Positions 1-14,200 of a DNA stretch of 64,000 nt are shown piece by piece. The DNA comes from Gordionus sp. m RMFG-2023. Taxonomy: Eukaryota > Nematomorpha > Gordioida > Chordodea > Parachordodidae. A program made the translations under genes and the position numbers. Numbering within the stretch: position 1 is the stretch's first letter; each line of letters opens with the position of its first letter. The notes beneath the pieces were generated by a model that searched no databases, had not been told where the DNA came from, and saw only the letters and a program-made list of their open reading frames with translations. The stretch is from assembly GCF_954871325.1 (NCBI RefSeq), contig NC_088778.1, positions 14,349,666 to 14,413,665 on the forward strand, written 5' to 3'.

Positions 1-376
1 TTGGATGGATAATATCGATAACAAGCCTTTGACATAAAAGTATAATTATTTAAAATAGGTCTTTTCGTGGATACGTATACCGAACTTTTCGATAAAGTCT
101 AGGGCCTTAAAGTTAGCGTAAGACAAAATATAAACAAATTAGTAGGAAGAGTCAGAACTATATTTGAAAATTTTACTTGATTCTTCGAGGACAAAGATAT
201 CTACGGTTAAATAGAGATATGATCGACAAATGTTAAATTCCAGTAATGGGATTACCCCCTCAAAGAATTTAAAAAATTTATCAGAAACCATCGGTTCTAA
301 TACCGTTGAGCCTTTAGTCATGGAATGGTTCTAGCCAATTTCAGTTCGCGTGGTTCACGATTCAAACAATACTCAC

Positions 377-625
377 CAGAGACCTTCATGGGCCTTAATT
401 TTTTGACCAAGCCCGGCCTAGGCCCGCACTAAAAAATTTTTTTTGGCCCAAGCCCGTTAGCAACTGTTTTAAATAATCTAAATTTAAATTTAATAATTTT
501 AGGCCCAAGCCCAGCCTAATCCTATTTAAAAAAATTTTAAAAACCCATGCCCGGCCCAGACCCGCTATGAAATATGATATTAGGCCCATACTCGCCGCGG
601 GCCGGCCCGGCCCATGAAATCTCTG
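377..625. mobile_element. GC-rich hAT-type MITE (TAGAG/CAGAG family), 249 bp
   Basis: The ends are CAGAGACCTTCATGGGCC and its near-inverse GGCCCATGAAATCTCTG. They are flanked by ATACTCAC (369-376) and ATACTCAT (626-633), an 8-bp duplication with one mismatch, which is typical of hAT elements. The subtermini repeat GGCCC/CCGGCC. The interior is A+T-rich and non-coding. Confidence 0.85.
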
Positions 626-633
626 ATACTCAT

Positions 634-1312
634 CCTTTAAATCAACACTAATTTTACTATGTTTGCCAAAGATAGGAAAAATCAATGCCGCAATTTAACC
701 TCAACCCAATTGCTATTATTGATTAGGAAAACACATTCCAATTTTCTTTTGTTATTTAAATAATGATAAAAAAAAATGGTTATTACATACAAATTGCTTA
801 TTGTTATTGAATACAATTACGAACACATCTGAATAAATATCGATATAATATAAAAAAATATAATATTTATAATTTCAAAATATTATATTTGAAATCAATA
901 ATTTAATCTACAAAGCTAAATATTATAATTTTTAATATTTCCGAAATTAAAATATCCGGATGCAAAATTAAAATTTTTTAAAAAAATATGAATTTAAATT
1001 TTACATAAAAATAATTTTTTTATGATATCTACTTGGTTTAAAATAAAATTTGAAATTTTATCATTATTAACCTTATTAATTTCTGTTGATCATTAATTAA
1101 GAAGAGCTGAACAAAATTCTGTTTATAATTTAAAGGATAATTTGTATGAATTGAACATTTACTAGAAGACAAATTTGGGAAGAAGATATTTGAACATTAA
1201 AAATTATTCATTTTCTAATTACTAATGTTAGAATACAAAATTCTCTTGGAATCTTATAAATATAGGATTTTTTATTATCCTTTTCTAGCAAACTTCCCAA
1301 ATTAGTAGTTAT
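634..1312. other. Upstream region of the GPCR gene, no gene seen
   Basis: Very A+T-rich sequence between the MITE and the receptor start codon. The promoter and 5' UTR presumably lie here, but no distinct TATA box or other element stands out from the background. Confidence 0.5.
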
Positions 1313-2244
1313 ATGTTTGCTAAGAAGTTATTCGATTTTATATCTGGCCTCTCCTACTCAACATACATGATAATGCTCATTATTTGCACGGATTATGGTT
1401 TCACGAATTCAGATTTCCAGTTTAACGATTCGAATATCATTGTTTTGGAAAATAGGTCTGTAAATTCTAAGATTTTGCATGTGACGAATGGCAACTACTT
1501 TCGGGCGAATGATAAACCATTTAAAGACGCCGTTGAAAAGAACTTACTTATAAAACCAAAGTCAACACGTTCTTTAAATGATTACCGAGGTGATAATCCA
1601 AGCTCATTCCAATTTGCCCTACAAAACATTTATCAGGGATACATTAAATTTTATGGCAAGAACGAATATAAAAGTATAATTGGTTTGTCGATACAGAAAG
1701 ACAATGTTCAGGATATTCGAAAAGAAATAAATAATAATTCTTTAGAAAAGTCTGATGAAGTACCCATCGAACATGGAATATATGTAAATGACCCAAAATT
1801 TAACTATCTTCTAGTCAATCCCCAACCCGATAACGTAGATACTTTTAAAACCCTTGACTTAAATACAATTAAGCCTTCTCACAAGGAATTAAAATTGAAC
1901 AAAACCAATAAGAAGACGAATAAAAATTACAAAATACACAAATTTTTACCAAGAGGATCTTCTCCTAATATCACCACCAAGTCACCATCTGATAATAGGG
2001 AAAAGGAAATTAGAAAATATGAAACTGTCTTCAAAGTCTTCAATTATATTTTTCTGGTCGTTATCATATTTTCGAATATACTAGTGATAAGGGCATATTC
2101 GAGGTTTCAAAAATTAAGGAGTATCACCAACCGTTTTGTGATATCGTTAGCGGTGGCCGATTTATGTGTAGGGCTGAGCAGGTCGCTTCAAGAGTTAATT
2201 GAATTCGTAGATCCTACTTCAGGATCTAAGCCATATGCTTACAG
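1313..2244 (+). CDS. GPCR exon 1: signal-like start, long ectodomain, TM1 and TM2
   Basis: The ATG at 1313 opens the frame and the exon gives 310 codons plus 2 nt. The first about 235 residues are hydrophilic, Asn/Lys-rich and carry no domain I recognise. TM1 (FNYIFLVVIIFSNILVI) and TM2 (FVISLAVADLCVGL) close the exon. The donor is TTACAG|GTTATT at 2244/2245, phase 2. The frame continues a few codons past it, which is intron read-through. An upstream non-coding exon or a different start cannot be excluded. Confidence 0.9.
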
Positions 2245-5200
2245 GTTATTATTTTTTAAAATATCTATTTGATCCGTTTCTCATAGCGAGAATCGCCAAT
2301 CCTATTTTTGATTATAAATTTTTCGAGATAGACTACATCTGTTCAAATCGAAAAACTTATAACATTATTGATTGTCTATAAGTAATCAGATCCCAGACTT
2401 CCTAGGCCAATAACATTGAGATCCCTCTCCTCGGTGACTAAAATAAAGGGTATACTGACTATGTATGTCGACTCTGAGGTTAACTTCTTGAGTTATCATC
2501 CCCATCTCCCAACTTAAAATTTTATTCCATTGTCGTATTTTCCCCATGTTAGAGGGCCTGTTATGACTATTATTTCATATACCTAGCGTTAGGCTCCGCT
2601 AGCCCTACAGGATTTGGCTTCGACGAATTAGGGCCCTTTTTTAAGGAATATTTCACAGGTTTAAGCCTCTAAGTTGAAAATTAAAAATATTTAACATGAA
2701 TTCGGTCTTTAAGGTATAAAACCTCCATTGCAATTGATATTTTTTATCAAATTTTAAAAAAAATTAAAAATAGCGGCTATAAAAATATTTATATATTGAA
2801 TAAATTTATAATTATACATGTTTTGACCTTATTTTATAAATGGTTTCATAGAAAAATTGAAAATATGAGAAGTCATTGAATCTTAAATGATAATATAAAT
2901 TTTAATTTTAGCTAAAAATTCGATCATAAAAATAATATTAATTATAAAAACATTTCTAATAAATATACCGTCTATATAAAATGCATTTAAAAAAAAAACT
3001 ATTATTTGAGTTAAGTCAGTATGACTTAAAAATCTATGTTTAGAAATACAGTTGGAAATTCAATGGAACCAAGGTCTATGCCCTTTGCTTAGGATATATC
3101 TTAGAACCAAAATATACATCTTGTTTGGGATTGTAGATGCTTAGCTTGTTTTGCCAGATCCTTTTCAACTAACTCCATCACGAGAGCAGAAAACTTAAAA
3201 TCTATTAAATACCGCCACCTAAAAAACCTACTATTTTTTCCGGTGTATCAGACAAAGCTCTAAGTTTTTTCAAAGCAATAGGGCAACAAAAGCTACGATA
3301 TATCACAGGCAACCCAAATGAAGGGTTTTACCTAAAGCAAAAAATACTCATCGTATTTGCGTTTTCCAATTGTATTTCCTATTCATGGTTCTTTAATTAA
3401 ATTTATTTTAAAATATTTCGGCCTGACCTTGTTTGTAATTTTATTTGGCCCGGCCCGGTATAAATCATACCACTTTAAGACTCCATCAGCTGCTGATCTC
3501 TGATATAAATATCGTCAGTCATGTAGAATATTCCTCTAAATTTGGTATTTCAGTTCAGGCCTTGTCGGTTATTGTGCTTCCCGTCATAATATAAAAAAAT
3601 TCTTATACATTATTTTCATATAAAAATTTAATGTTATAATATAAGGGCAACGACAAATTAGGGCATTTATTGATTGAGGCATACATGAATGTTCTTTCTC
3701 TTTAAATTTCAAAATATTATAACTACCATATAAAGTAATTATTTATTTTTATGAAAATGCAAACGCAAATATTTTAAAATTTTAATTGAGCTCTATATTT
3801 ATTATTTATAATAACACAACACACACATTACTAATAATGATATAATTAATTAGCAGCTGAAAAACACATTTAATTATGATTATAATTTATCGTAATAAAT
3901 TAAGGAATATATCAATTTTCATTTTATTTTTAAAACTACAGCGACTCTCGAAATATTAATGGAAAAATAAATTGCATTTGTTACTTTGGTCAAAAATCTA
4001 GCATAACCTAATTCTTAAAATAATTTTTGGTAACTTGATAAATTAATTCAGCAATAAGAAATATTTTCATCATAAGGCTTCTTGACATAGAAAAATTAAT
4101 ACGATTATATTTTATAGGAATATTTAGGATCACTTCAAAACAAACTTGATAAGGATTTAGAAGGCATATACTTAAGATATTATGTCATTTTCTATAAGCG
4201 CTATATACTAATTGTGAATAGACTCAAACTAGGCCAAGATGTTTTATCCTAAAAGGTACTATGTTAATCTGCTTCTAATCCCCCCCCCTCATAAGCCAGG
4301 ATTGAACAGTATCGCTGACATTCGTATTTTTTTAAATCTTTCATGTATCTTGTACCCAAGATAAAATTTTCTTAATCAATTTGCATTCAAAAAGATACAG
4401 ATATTTTGAAAAATTTATATTTGTTAATTTAAATAGTATTAGGATTCAAAATATCATTTTAATATTTAAATGAAAAATTTGCAGTTTAGATATTTTGAGA
4501 TAGGGTAGGTATTGTTATATGATCTTGGTCGTCATATATTACTTTGTTAAAGAACTACCATATTATATTGAAATCATCATACATCCATCATTACCTCAAA
4601 AATTATGAACCAAGTTATAGAAGATATAATTATGGAGTAGGAATGTGGAAACAATGATGTTACACAAGGAGAATACAATTACAAATATAAAAGATTTTGA
4701 AGTCACCCAACATGAACATACCAATAATAAAATTCAGTAGCGTCACTGGAGGGGGGGGGCAGGGGCTCGAGCCCCTTGAAAAATTTGAAGAGCCCCCTCA
4801 AAATTTTTAAATACCAAATGTAATTTTGATGTTAGCTAAAAAAAAAGAGGTAATTTTGGATAATGTTAGTTAAAAAATTTTGGAAATAAGACTTCTCTGA
4901 TAAAATTACTGCAAAGTGTAATAAATTCTACAAATTATAAGTGGCTATGCAGACTCGTCATTTAATTTCATCAAGCATCTAAAATTATATATATAATTTA
5001 ATTAAAAATCACATTTATAATGATATTCTTTCATATTGAATATCAAATCTTCATTTGATAAATAAGTTTTTTAAAATATATTTTTATATTAATGATTGAT
5101 ACTGAAATGAGAATGATATTTAAAAATCATCTAGAATTGAAAAGAATAAGAAAAAATATGTTGATGAAATATATTAAAAATAAAAGAATTATATTTTAAA

Positions 5201-8200
5201 ATCTCAAAATATTATATTTGTTTGTTTCACTGATAGAGACGTCATCTAGTATCATATAAATAAGTATTATACAAACAGAAAAACAAAAAGAAATTGTGAA
5301 AACTGCGAAATCTATCATAATTTCAAAAAATTGAAATTGAAACGTATTAGCTAATTTACTTTATTAAAATTGGAAATATTTTTAATTTAAGCAAAATTGA
5401 ATGTTATTTTAATTCAGTTTATATGTAAATGAATTTTAAAAATAGGTCTTTCATAAATATTCGTTGATAAAAAGTATCGGAAATTTGTCTATTTTCTATC
5501 GTAGAAAATTATATATCGTAGCAAAATTGCGATCCATAGATACCCTAAGTATTGCCAAAACTGTTCGATATCAGAAAAACAAAAAAGATAACAGAGTTTT
5601 AAAAATAAAATGAAGTGTTTGGATAAAATTGAAAGAAATAAAATTTTGAAAATAGACTAGATTTAGATAGAAGGAGAAAAAAAACTATGCCTAGAGTAGT
5701 AGAGTGTTTAAGACTTCGGCGGATATTTAAAAAAAATTTATTTTGCAATGAACACAAATTCAACATTCATTTCAGAATTTTGCTTCTTATTTTTGACATC
5801 CATCATCTGAATTTCTTATTAGTATATTTACCATTCTGATTTTATATGACTGCATTGAGCGTAAATATACATGATTCAATTATAAAATATACACTGACTA
5901 TATATGTTGACTAAGAGTGTATTGAGTTCCACCCTCCCCCTCCCCTCGAAAATTTAATGACGCCGTTGATTCCTATATCCCTTTTATCAAAAGGACCTGG
6001 GATTGGGCGGGCGGATTATTTTTTAAAACTATGGGAGTTAAAGACCATCCCTTTCCTTTGTGACCTCTACTTTGGACGGCTATTTATTTTATCGGAGAGA
6101 TAACTATAACATTTAATTTCCTTATGGTAGTCTCATATTAATATCGAAGAAAATATTTAACAAATAAAATACTACAACGGAACAATTATGTTAAGTTAAT
6201 TTCCCAATTATTTTTTTCTATATCCATAAGTAATTTAATAATTATTATCAATAATTTTTAGATAATTATTAAACAACCTATTTAATTTCCACGAAACTAT
6301 TATATTAATAAAGTTTTAATATGATTATTTAATTCATATTTATAACGCTTTGTTCAATGCTAGTATTTTCCAAATCATTTGGGAATTCGATAAAATTTAA
6401 AATATTATGCAAAGTATTCACTACATTTTAAGAACAAATTTATGATTCAATTGGGAATATTTTTTTATGCCATTACAAAATTTATGTTTTTGTTGATGTG
6501 TAATTATCATCTTCATATTCATTCATATTCAGTTTCATTCCAATTATCTTATTACTAGACCAATAACCAGAAATTTTTATTAGAAAGATTGGAACGTGGA
6601 GAAGGCAATTTTCTGTTATATTATATTTTACCATTTTAGAATATAAATCAAGTCATGACAATATCAGAGACTCGCAGGTACTCAAAAACGGGTACCCATA
6701 CTGAACCGCAAAATGATAAAATTTAAAAAACGAGAATCCTGGTTTAAAGAATTTAGTGGTAACTAAATAGGCATAAGTTTCAAAATTTGTGTTTCAATAA
6801 TAAATTTTATTAAGATGCCGAGATTTTATTATTTATCTTGTAATACACTAATATTAGTTCTTCTAATATCGTGGTATCCAGGTTGAATAAAAATTAACAT
6901 TAATTAAGCTTAACTTTTAAAAAAAGAAATGAAAGCCCAAAATTATTTTTAAGAAATTGAATATTGCCAACCTACAATAACTGGACTTAAAAATCGCCAA
7001 TAAAATTTTTGGGGATAAAATTCATCTAATAGTGCCCCCCCCCCCTCCTAGCAAAATAATGGATACGCCGCTGCTTGCCACCATATTTATTCTTATTATT
7101 TTTCTTAGGTATAACTCATACGTAGTAATCGACTGTTGGATTCGATTTGCAAATAAACACGAATTAAGCATTCGCTTATTTAGATTTTGCCGCAACTTTA
7201 CCTTTTATCAGAAGCTTATGAAACCAATTATTGAAAGATGAACAACTTTTTTTATATAAAAACATTCATTTGGCGAATAATTTTACAGGAGATGACAGAT
7301 TCTCCCTTTGCCCTGTGGAGGTCGCATCGCTTAGAACGATGTATTAACCTTTTGCAGGGTTCCAGGCATGGAAAGACAATGATGACAGGAAGATAATTAT
7401 AAACTATTACTCATGCTTCCTCAAAATATGGCATTTTTTCTTTTATACCAGAGTAACCCTTCAGAAAAATTGTATATTTGGAATATAATCATTATATATG
7501 GAAGTAGATTTAAAATTTATATATGCTACCATGTATTTACATTTTATATAAATTAAAAATAAAGGAATTTTTTTAAATAAATTTAAATTCAAACCATTCA
7601 AACATATTAAAAATGCAAAAGATAATAATATTTGGAATTAACTTTTCACGATCCTTTCTTTTATCGATTTCAATGATTTTTAAACTTAAAATTATGTTAG
7701 AGATTATAGTCATAAATGTTTTCTCATGGAGAACCTGAGTGGAAGTTCCCCTTTTCAATTTGCATTCGCTCAAAAAATTGTTTTAATTTTTTTTAAAATT
7801 GGCATTATTTTAAATTTTTTTTTTATATAAGGCCACAATACGTCCTCAGTATAACCTACCTCGTCCCTCGGTTTTTCTAACATGTGAAAAATTTTTAAAA
7901 CTTATTTTAACCATCTATTTGGTACAAATAAATTGTCTTTTAGATTTTATACCTTATGGAAGTTTTATTATTAGATAAGAATTCATTTTTAAACTGAAAA
8001 ATGCATTCGCTTACTTTTAAGGAAAATAATCAACGATTATCTCATCGATAAACCCTCGTGTAATGTTATACTCTACTAAAATATAAGCCAGTATTTCGCT
8101 TGCGTTCATTGTGATTTTCGCGCAAATATTTTATAAAACAGACTTTTTAATAAATTTGGTATTTTTCTTACTGAAATTTTTATGTTATTATAAATATTAT

Positions 8201-11200
8201 TATTAACTTTATGGAAAACACGAATTTTATCGGTCCATTAATAAATAATTATAAGTTTTGTTTTATAAATGAAAAATGATATAATTAACTTTATTTAGAC
8301 CTCTTTATAGTCTTATTATATAGATTTAAAATTGAAACTGAATTAAATTTTAACTTGTTGCAATTTACTTTTTTTTTAACAAGAGAAACTAACATAAATT
8401 TTAAGTTAATTTTTTTAATCATAATTCTCATTATTAATACAGGAAAAATAATAAAAAAATATGCCTAATTTAAATATTATATGTTTATACCCTTAAATTC
8501 AGGTATATACAATATAAGAATTAGTATAATATATATTTAAAGTTGTATTAACCGTTTTATTGTATCCAATATCTTTATGTATATAAAATAATATTCAAAT
8601 TAAATAAAAAATAATAATAAAAATTATTGCTAATAATAATAATGAATGTCTGTAATGTTTCCAATTCCCATCTCTCTTTTCTTTTTATTTATCACCTCAT
8701 ATATATTTCATATATGACATTTCCCCTCTTTAATTCGCTCTGTCCCCGTTCTTTAACATGTATTCTTTCTGACAATGCCTTTCATAGCTTTCATGTTTCA
8801 TTCTTTCTACTCTCTCTCAGTATCTAATTCCCTACAACCCACATCCTAGCTTTGTGATCACTAGTTTCCAGGTTGTTATTTTTTCAATACTCTCCGCATC
8901 TTGTACTTACACACCAATGCTATGATTCTTTTCGTTATTCATCATATTTCTACTAAAATTATTCATTATTCCTCTATCTCTATTTATCTTATTCTTCATC
9001 GTTATCTTCTCTGTTGTTCTCATTCCAAATTTTTCGTACTTTAACGTCACCTTTCCTCTTTTTGCTTCCATACCTGTCTTTCACTAATCTAATCTCTATC
9101 CTTCTTTAATCCCGGTCATATCACACTGTATACATAAATAATGATCTGTCGCCTTTAGGATTTGTTTTATTGTGCTTATTGTTACAATAAGTAAATTTGT
9201 TATGTTTCTTCATATTACAAATAATATGTCTTATAAGTGTGTATCTATTATACAATATTATGAATTTGTTTGCATGTCTAACAATATGGTATGTCTTGTT
9301 TGTGTGTATAAAATTATTACAATATTATATGTCTTTCCGTTTTAACAAAATTTATGTTAAAAAAATGATATAATTATTTAATCGATAACTAGATAGTGAA
9401 AATATAACTAAAAATTCCTAATTACAGGCCATAATTTATTATTCTCCGATTCTGAGAATGATTGTAAAAATTTAATGCTAGAGAAAATATAACTTAAAAT
9501 TATAAATAATATTAACTAATTAATTAAGATGTAGAAAAAGGAAAATTTAAATATAAAATAGAAAAAATATAACGAAGTTTCTAATCTTAGTTATTTGCTT
9601 CTCGACTTCTATTTATCAATCTTTTTTATCAGTCTTTATATGTTTTCCCTTATTAATCCCTTAAAATTCCTTCTCTTTTTTCTTCTCCCCTTTCTTTTTA
9701 TCTCATTGTTTACTTCTTTCTCCTTTCCTTCTCTTTTCTTTTCTCCCGTTTCCAATTCGAATAATTTCAATAATCGAGTCATTCTTTCGTATTAGTCATT
9801 TACTACTTGATTTTCTTATTCCATTTGAATTCTTCGAATTGAATACTTCTTCGAATTAGCCGAATTAATTTATTTATCCAACACATTCAATTATTCTATT
9901 CTGTCGAATTTTCCTAAATCAAATAATTGCATTTGATATTTAGACTCTTACGAATTTAATTCACCAAATTCCGGATAGATTATGAATACGAATATATTCA
10001 ATCTTTGGTAATTCGTTATTGATTAGCTGTTTGATTAACTTCTTCTCTTCTTATTCTATTTTCCTTATCTTGTCTGGTCGTACTTCTAGATTCTTCAAAA
10101 TTAAAAATTTTAATAGAAATATGATGAATAACGAATAGAATCATAGCATTGGTGTATGAGTACATAAGATGAGAGTATTGAAAAAATAACAACCTGGAAA
10201 CTAGTGATCACAAAGCTAGGATGTGGGTTGTAGAGAATTCGATACTGAGAGTAGAAAGAATGAAACATGAAAGCTATAAAAGGCATTGCTCGAAAGAAGA
10301 CAAATCAAAGAACGGGAGAGCGAATTAAAGAGGGGAGATGTCATATATGACATATTAGTGAAAAAAATGACCAAGTCTTAAAATAAAGAAAAAAATAAGT
10401 TTAAATAATTATTTTTGAAAAACCAGATATAGTGGTTATGTGGCTACACTTGCATCTCTCTCTGGTCTAGATTTAATCTCGATCGGGTCGAATAAATATT
10501 CCACACAGATTTTACATCGATAAAATCACACATATATTAAGGATTAAGAATGCGGTTCTGGAATATGTAAGATTATTAGAGTTAGTGATATTTTATATAA
10601 GTTAGTTTTAATACTGGTCATTTATTTTTAATAAATTAAAATGATTTTATTTTTTATGGGCTCCTTGTATTTTTATTATTTGGAAATTTTAGGGCCCCAT
10701 TTTCATAGATAAAATTACCGATTTTATTTTTTAAAAATAATAAAATATCGCCGCAATAAAATATATTTTATCTTTCACACTCACACGCCCATTTTTATAA
10801 AAAAAAAATATAAAACTTTAAAAAATAATTTTTGTTCTATTTTTGTTGGAATGAGTGAGAGGAGATTAACAGTGAAATATTATCTTAGCATAATCTATGA
10901 CCTCCTCTAATGAGAACGCACATGCATTACACAGAGGCCCACTCTCTTTAATTACGAGTTAATCGTAATTTAATTCGATTATATATTGTTTGCAATAAGA
11001 CTGCGATTAATTTTATATGAAATGAATCTAAAAAAATATTTACGATCTTCTAAAATATAAACCTTGATTTACTAGAATTTAAAAGGAGAACATTTTAGAA
11101 TTAAAATGTAAAACATTGGAAGAACTATTTTATAAGAGAAGATTAGATTATAAAGGAATATTCTGATAACATTTTTGAAATAAAATCCAAAAGCCTTTTA

Positions 11201-14200
11201 AATGATTGTTTATAGTAGAGCTGAGAACCCGAACCCTCGAAATTCTGAATCCGAACCCAAACCCTTTTTTAAATTAGGGTTCAAGAATTTCTTTTTATTT
11301 TATTTACTCTCTCACTGATGCATTTTGGTAGATATCATGAAAAATTTTAAATTACAATTATAATCTTTTATTTAAAAAATTGTACTGTATTCTAATTATA
11401 ATTATGATAAATTATTTTTATGGCAAATACAAAATATATTAAAATAAATTTAAAAAAAGGGATTTTTAACTGAACCATGACTTTTTTTAGAACGAAGGTT
11501 CACAGTCCTGGTTTTTATATTTTATTTTCTTGGGGGGGGGGGGGGGATTGTTTTATTAACTTAATATGACAAGGCAAATTTCTGAAGGGAAGAACATTCC
11601 ACGAAATCCACCTTCCCCCTTGCTACGCCTTTGTATGAGTGATCGGGGATAATTGTCTCAAATTCTAATATTTGTCCCATCAAATATATTTTTTTTATAA
11701 ATTATAAGTTATAGAACGAGGAATTCTAAACTGGAGAAATTTATCAGTCTTTTTGAAATTAAAAAAAAAAGATAAACAAAGGTTAATAAAATATTTGATT
11801 AAATTAAATTTTTATAATCAAAGTTTAAGGAAATAGATCAAATAAATATAAAAAGGAAAATAATATTTAATTTAAAATTTTATTAAAAATAGTGCCGTAA
11901 ACAAAGTAACGTCGAAGAATATAAGGTCATTACTCATTAGTAACGCTAGGTTTAAAGGAAAAAAATAAGGTATATGATTTTTTTTCTCTTCATTATATTA
12001 AAAATTAAATCATTAATTAGTTAACCACAAATTGGTGGGGAGGGGAATTCTATTATTGCTAAAAGATAAATTTATAACTGTATTGCAATTTATCAATTTT
12101 TTTTGACATTTATATATTTTCTATTGTCATTTATATAGGAAACATCTTCTATTTATATTTTTACTGAGGCTTGCTTTTTTCTGGATTTTCTAAATAGCGC
12201 AAGTACATTTATCGAAGGAATTAGTTCGTCAACTTTTAAAAATAGTATAATATTTGTATAAAATAATGAATAACGCAATTATATGAATTAATATAAATAT
12301 ATATGATGTTTAAAGATTATATGTGTTACGGCAAATCCGGCAATAACATGTAGGGGAGACTGGGGTTAGTCGAACCGATTTTTACAAAATTTGCTATAGC
12401 TCCTGGTTTTTTTAAGATAATATAAAAAATAATATATGATTAGATATCTAAAAATAAACTCTATTTTTTTTTTCTCTTTAGCTTTGACCTTTTCTGGTGG
12501 TAAGCTCCTTCAATATCTCTCTCCACTTTATGTTATTCATACAATCTCTTTTATCAAATTTATACTTCTTTATATTGGCTCTAACTTTATGGCCCCATTG
12601 AAGTTTTGGCCTTCCTCTTTTACGTTTGCCCATCAATTCCAAACTCTCAACCTTATTTCCTATGTAGTTCATAGGCCTTCTCATTGTGTGCCCATACCAC
12701 CTAAGTCTGTTTATTATCAACTTAGTCTTAATGGGCACTACCTTTAAACTACTTAGTATTCTTGTACTGCGCACTTTACCTTTCTTGTTACCCCAGCAAT
12801 CATCCTCAACATTCTCATCTTCATAGTTTATAGACTTCTCTCGTCTGATTCCTTGGTTGGCCATGTTTACGAACTATATAAAATAGTTGGTTGTACTATG
12901 GAACTGTAAATTTTTAATTTAATTTGTGTGGGATTCTTTTGTCAAATAGCACTCCAGATAAAGATCTCCACTTTAACCACCCTTGATTAATCTTACTCTT
13001 TATCTCTTTTTCTATTGTGCCATTTGTTTGTATAGTGGAGCCCAAATATTTGCAGCTTTCAATTGCCGATATCGACCATTCATTTATATCAATACTATCT
13101 GTTTCATCTCCTCCTGTTACCATATACTCCGTCTTTTCTCTATTTACTTTTAATCCGTGCTTTTCTAGGATATTTTTCCAACTCACTAATCTTTCTTTCA
13201 TTTCATCCTTGGATTCGGCAAGTATCACAATCAGGGTTGTGCATTTGACCGGTCAAATACAATTCGGTCAATTGACCGATATTTGATCGGTCAAATATGG
13301 TCAAATTCAAATAAATGTTTTTTACACCAATATTAACTTTATTTTGCATTTATATAATATTATAATAAATCTATGTATAATAATAAATATCATAATATTT
13401 TTTAATTCATTCTATAGTCAATGTTTCACCCTCCGTGGCAGAGTCTTGTTCCGATTCATATTCAATATCATTATTTTCTTTAATATTTTTAATCAATCTT
13501 AAATTATGATACACTCTTACTAATTTTTCTGCTGTAGAAGCCTTTAATCTATTTCTGTTTTTCGTGTGAATATTGCCCCAAACCGACCAATTTCTTTCAG
13601 AAGAAGAAGTCGAACTAGGAAATGTTAGTAAAATATTAGCGACTTCTCTTAATGGGCAAGGTGGGCAAAATGCATTCCACCAACTTGAGGCCGAAATTTG
13701 ATTGTTTCTTATGGAAGTTACAACTTTCCACATATTATGGCTATTAAATATACCGCTTTTGCTTCTGAAATTTACTATATTACTCAAAATATTTTGATTA
13801 TCACCACCTTGTAAAATACCCAATTCTTGTATTATATTACATGCTTCATCAAATTCAGTATTAGTAAGATGCTCCCCTTGATATTGGGGGTCCAATAAAT
13901 AAGCAGCATTGTGAGCACATGTATTTATATCAGTTTTTCTCTTTTCAAACATAACCTTAATTTTTTTTTCTTGAGATGGAGAAAATATAGAATCATGGCA
14001 TGATTGTATTATGTGTTTTTCCAAATTAAGCATCTCGTTTTTTACTTGGGCCAAAGTACATTTATCCCCTTGCACTTTCAACAATGAGGTAGCTAAAGGT
14101 TGGAGTATAGCTAAAAATTTTAAATTTTTCGTCCAAAATTCTTCGTTTAATATATTATTGGTAATTTCTATGGGACAATTATCACAAACAGCTTCTTCAA

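Noticed and set aside
139-685. Two short - strand reading frames at the left edge
   Set aside because: The one at 395-685 is the translation of the GC-rich MITE (GLGRAW repeats); the other is low-complexity with no family features.
7032-7241. Reading frame starting MPPPPPSK
   Set aside because: It begins in the poly-C run of a transposon end and continues into A+T-rich DNA without any protein feature.
7289-7400. Possible small exon with normal base composition
   Set aside because: About 35 open codons without motif; it fits neither receptor phase nor topology, since exon 1 joins exon 2 directly at Arg311.
8627-9795. Hydrophobic + strand frames
   Set aside because: They translate C/T-rich repeat sequence (inverted repeat arm and spacer); residue use is just Phe/Leu/Ser.
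12436-13286. + strand frames over the LINE
   Set aside because: Shadows of the - strand reverse transcriptase.
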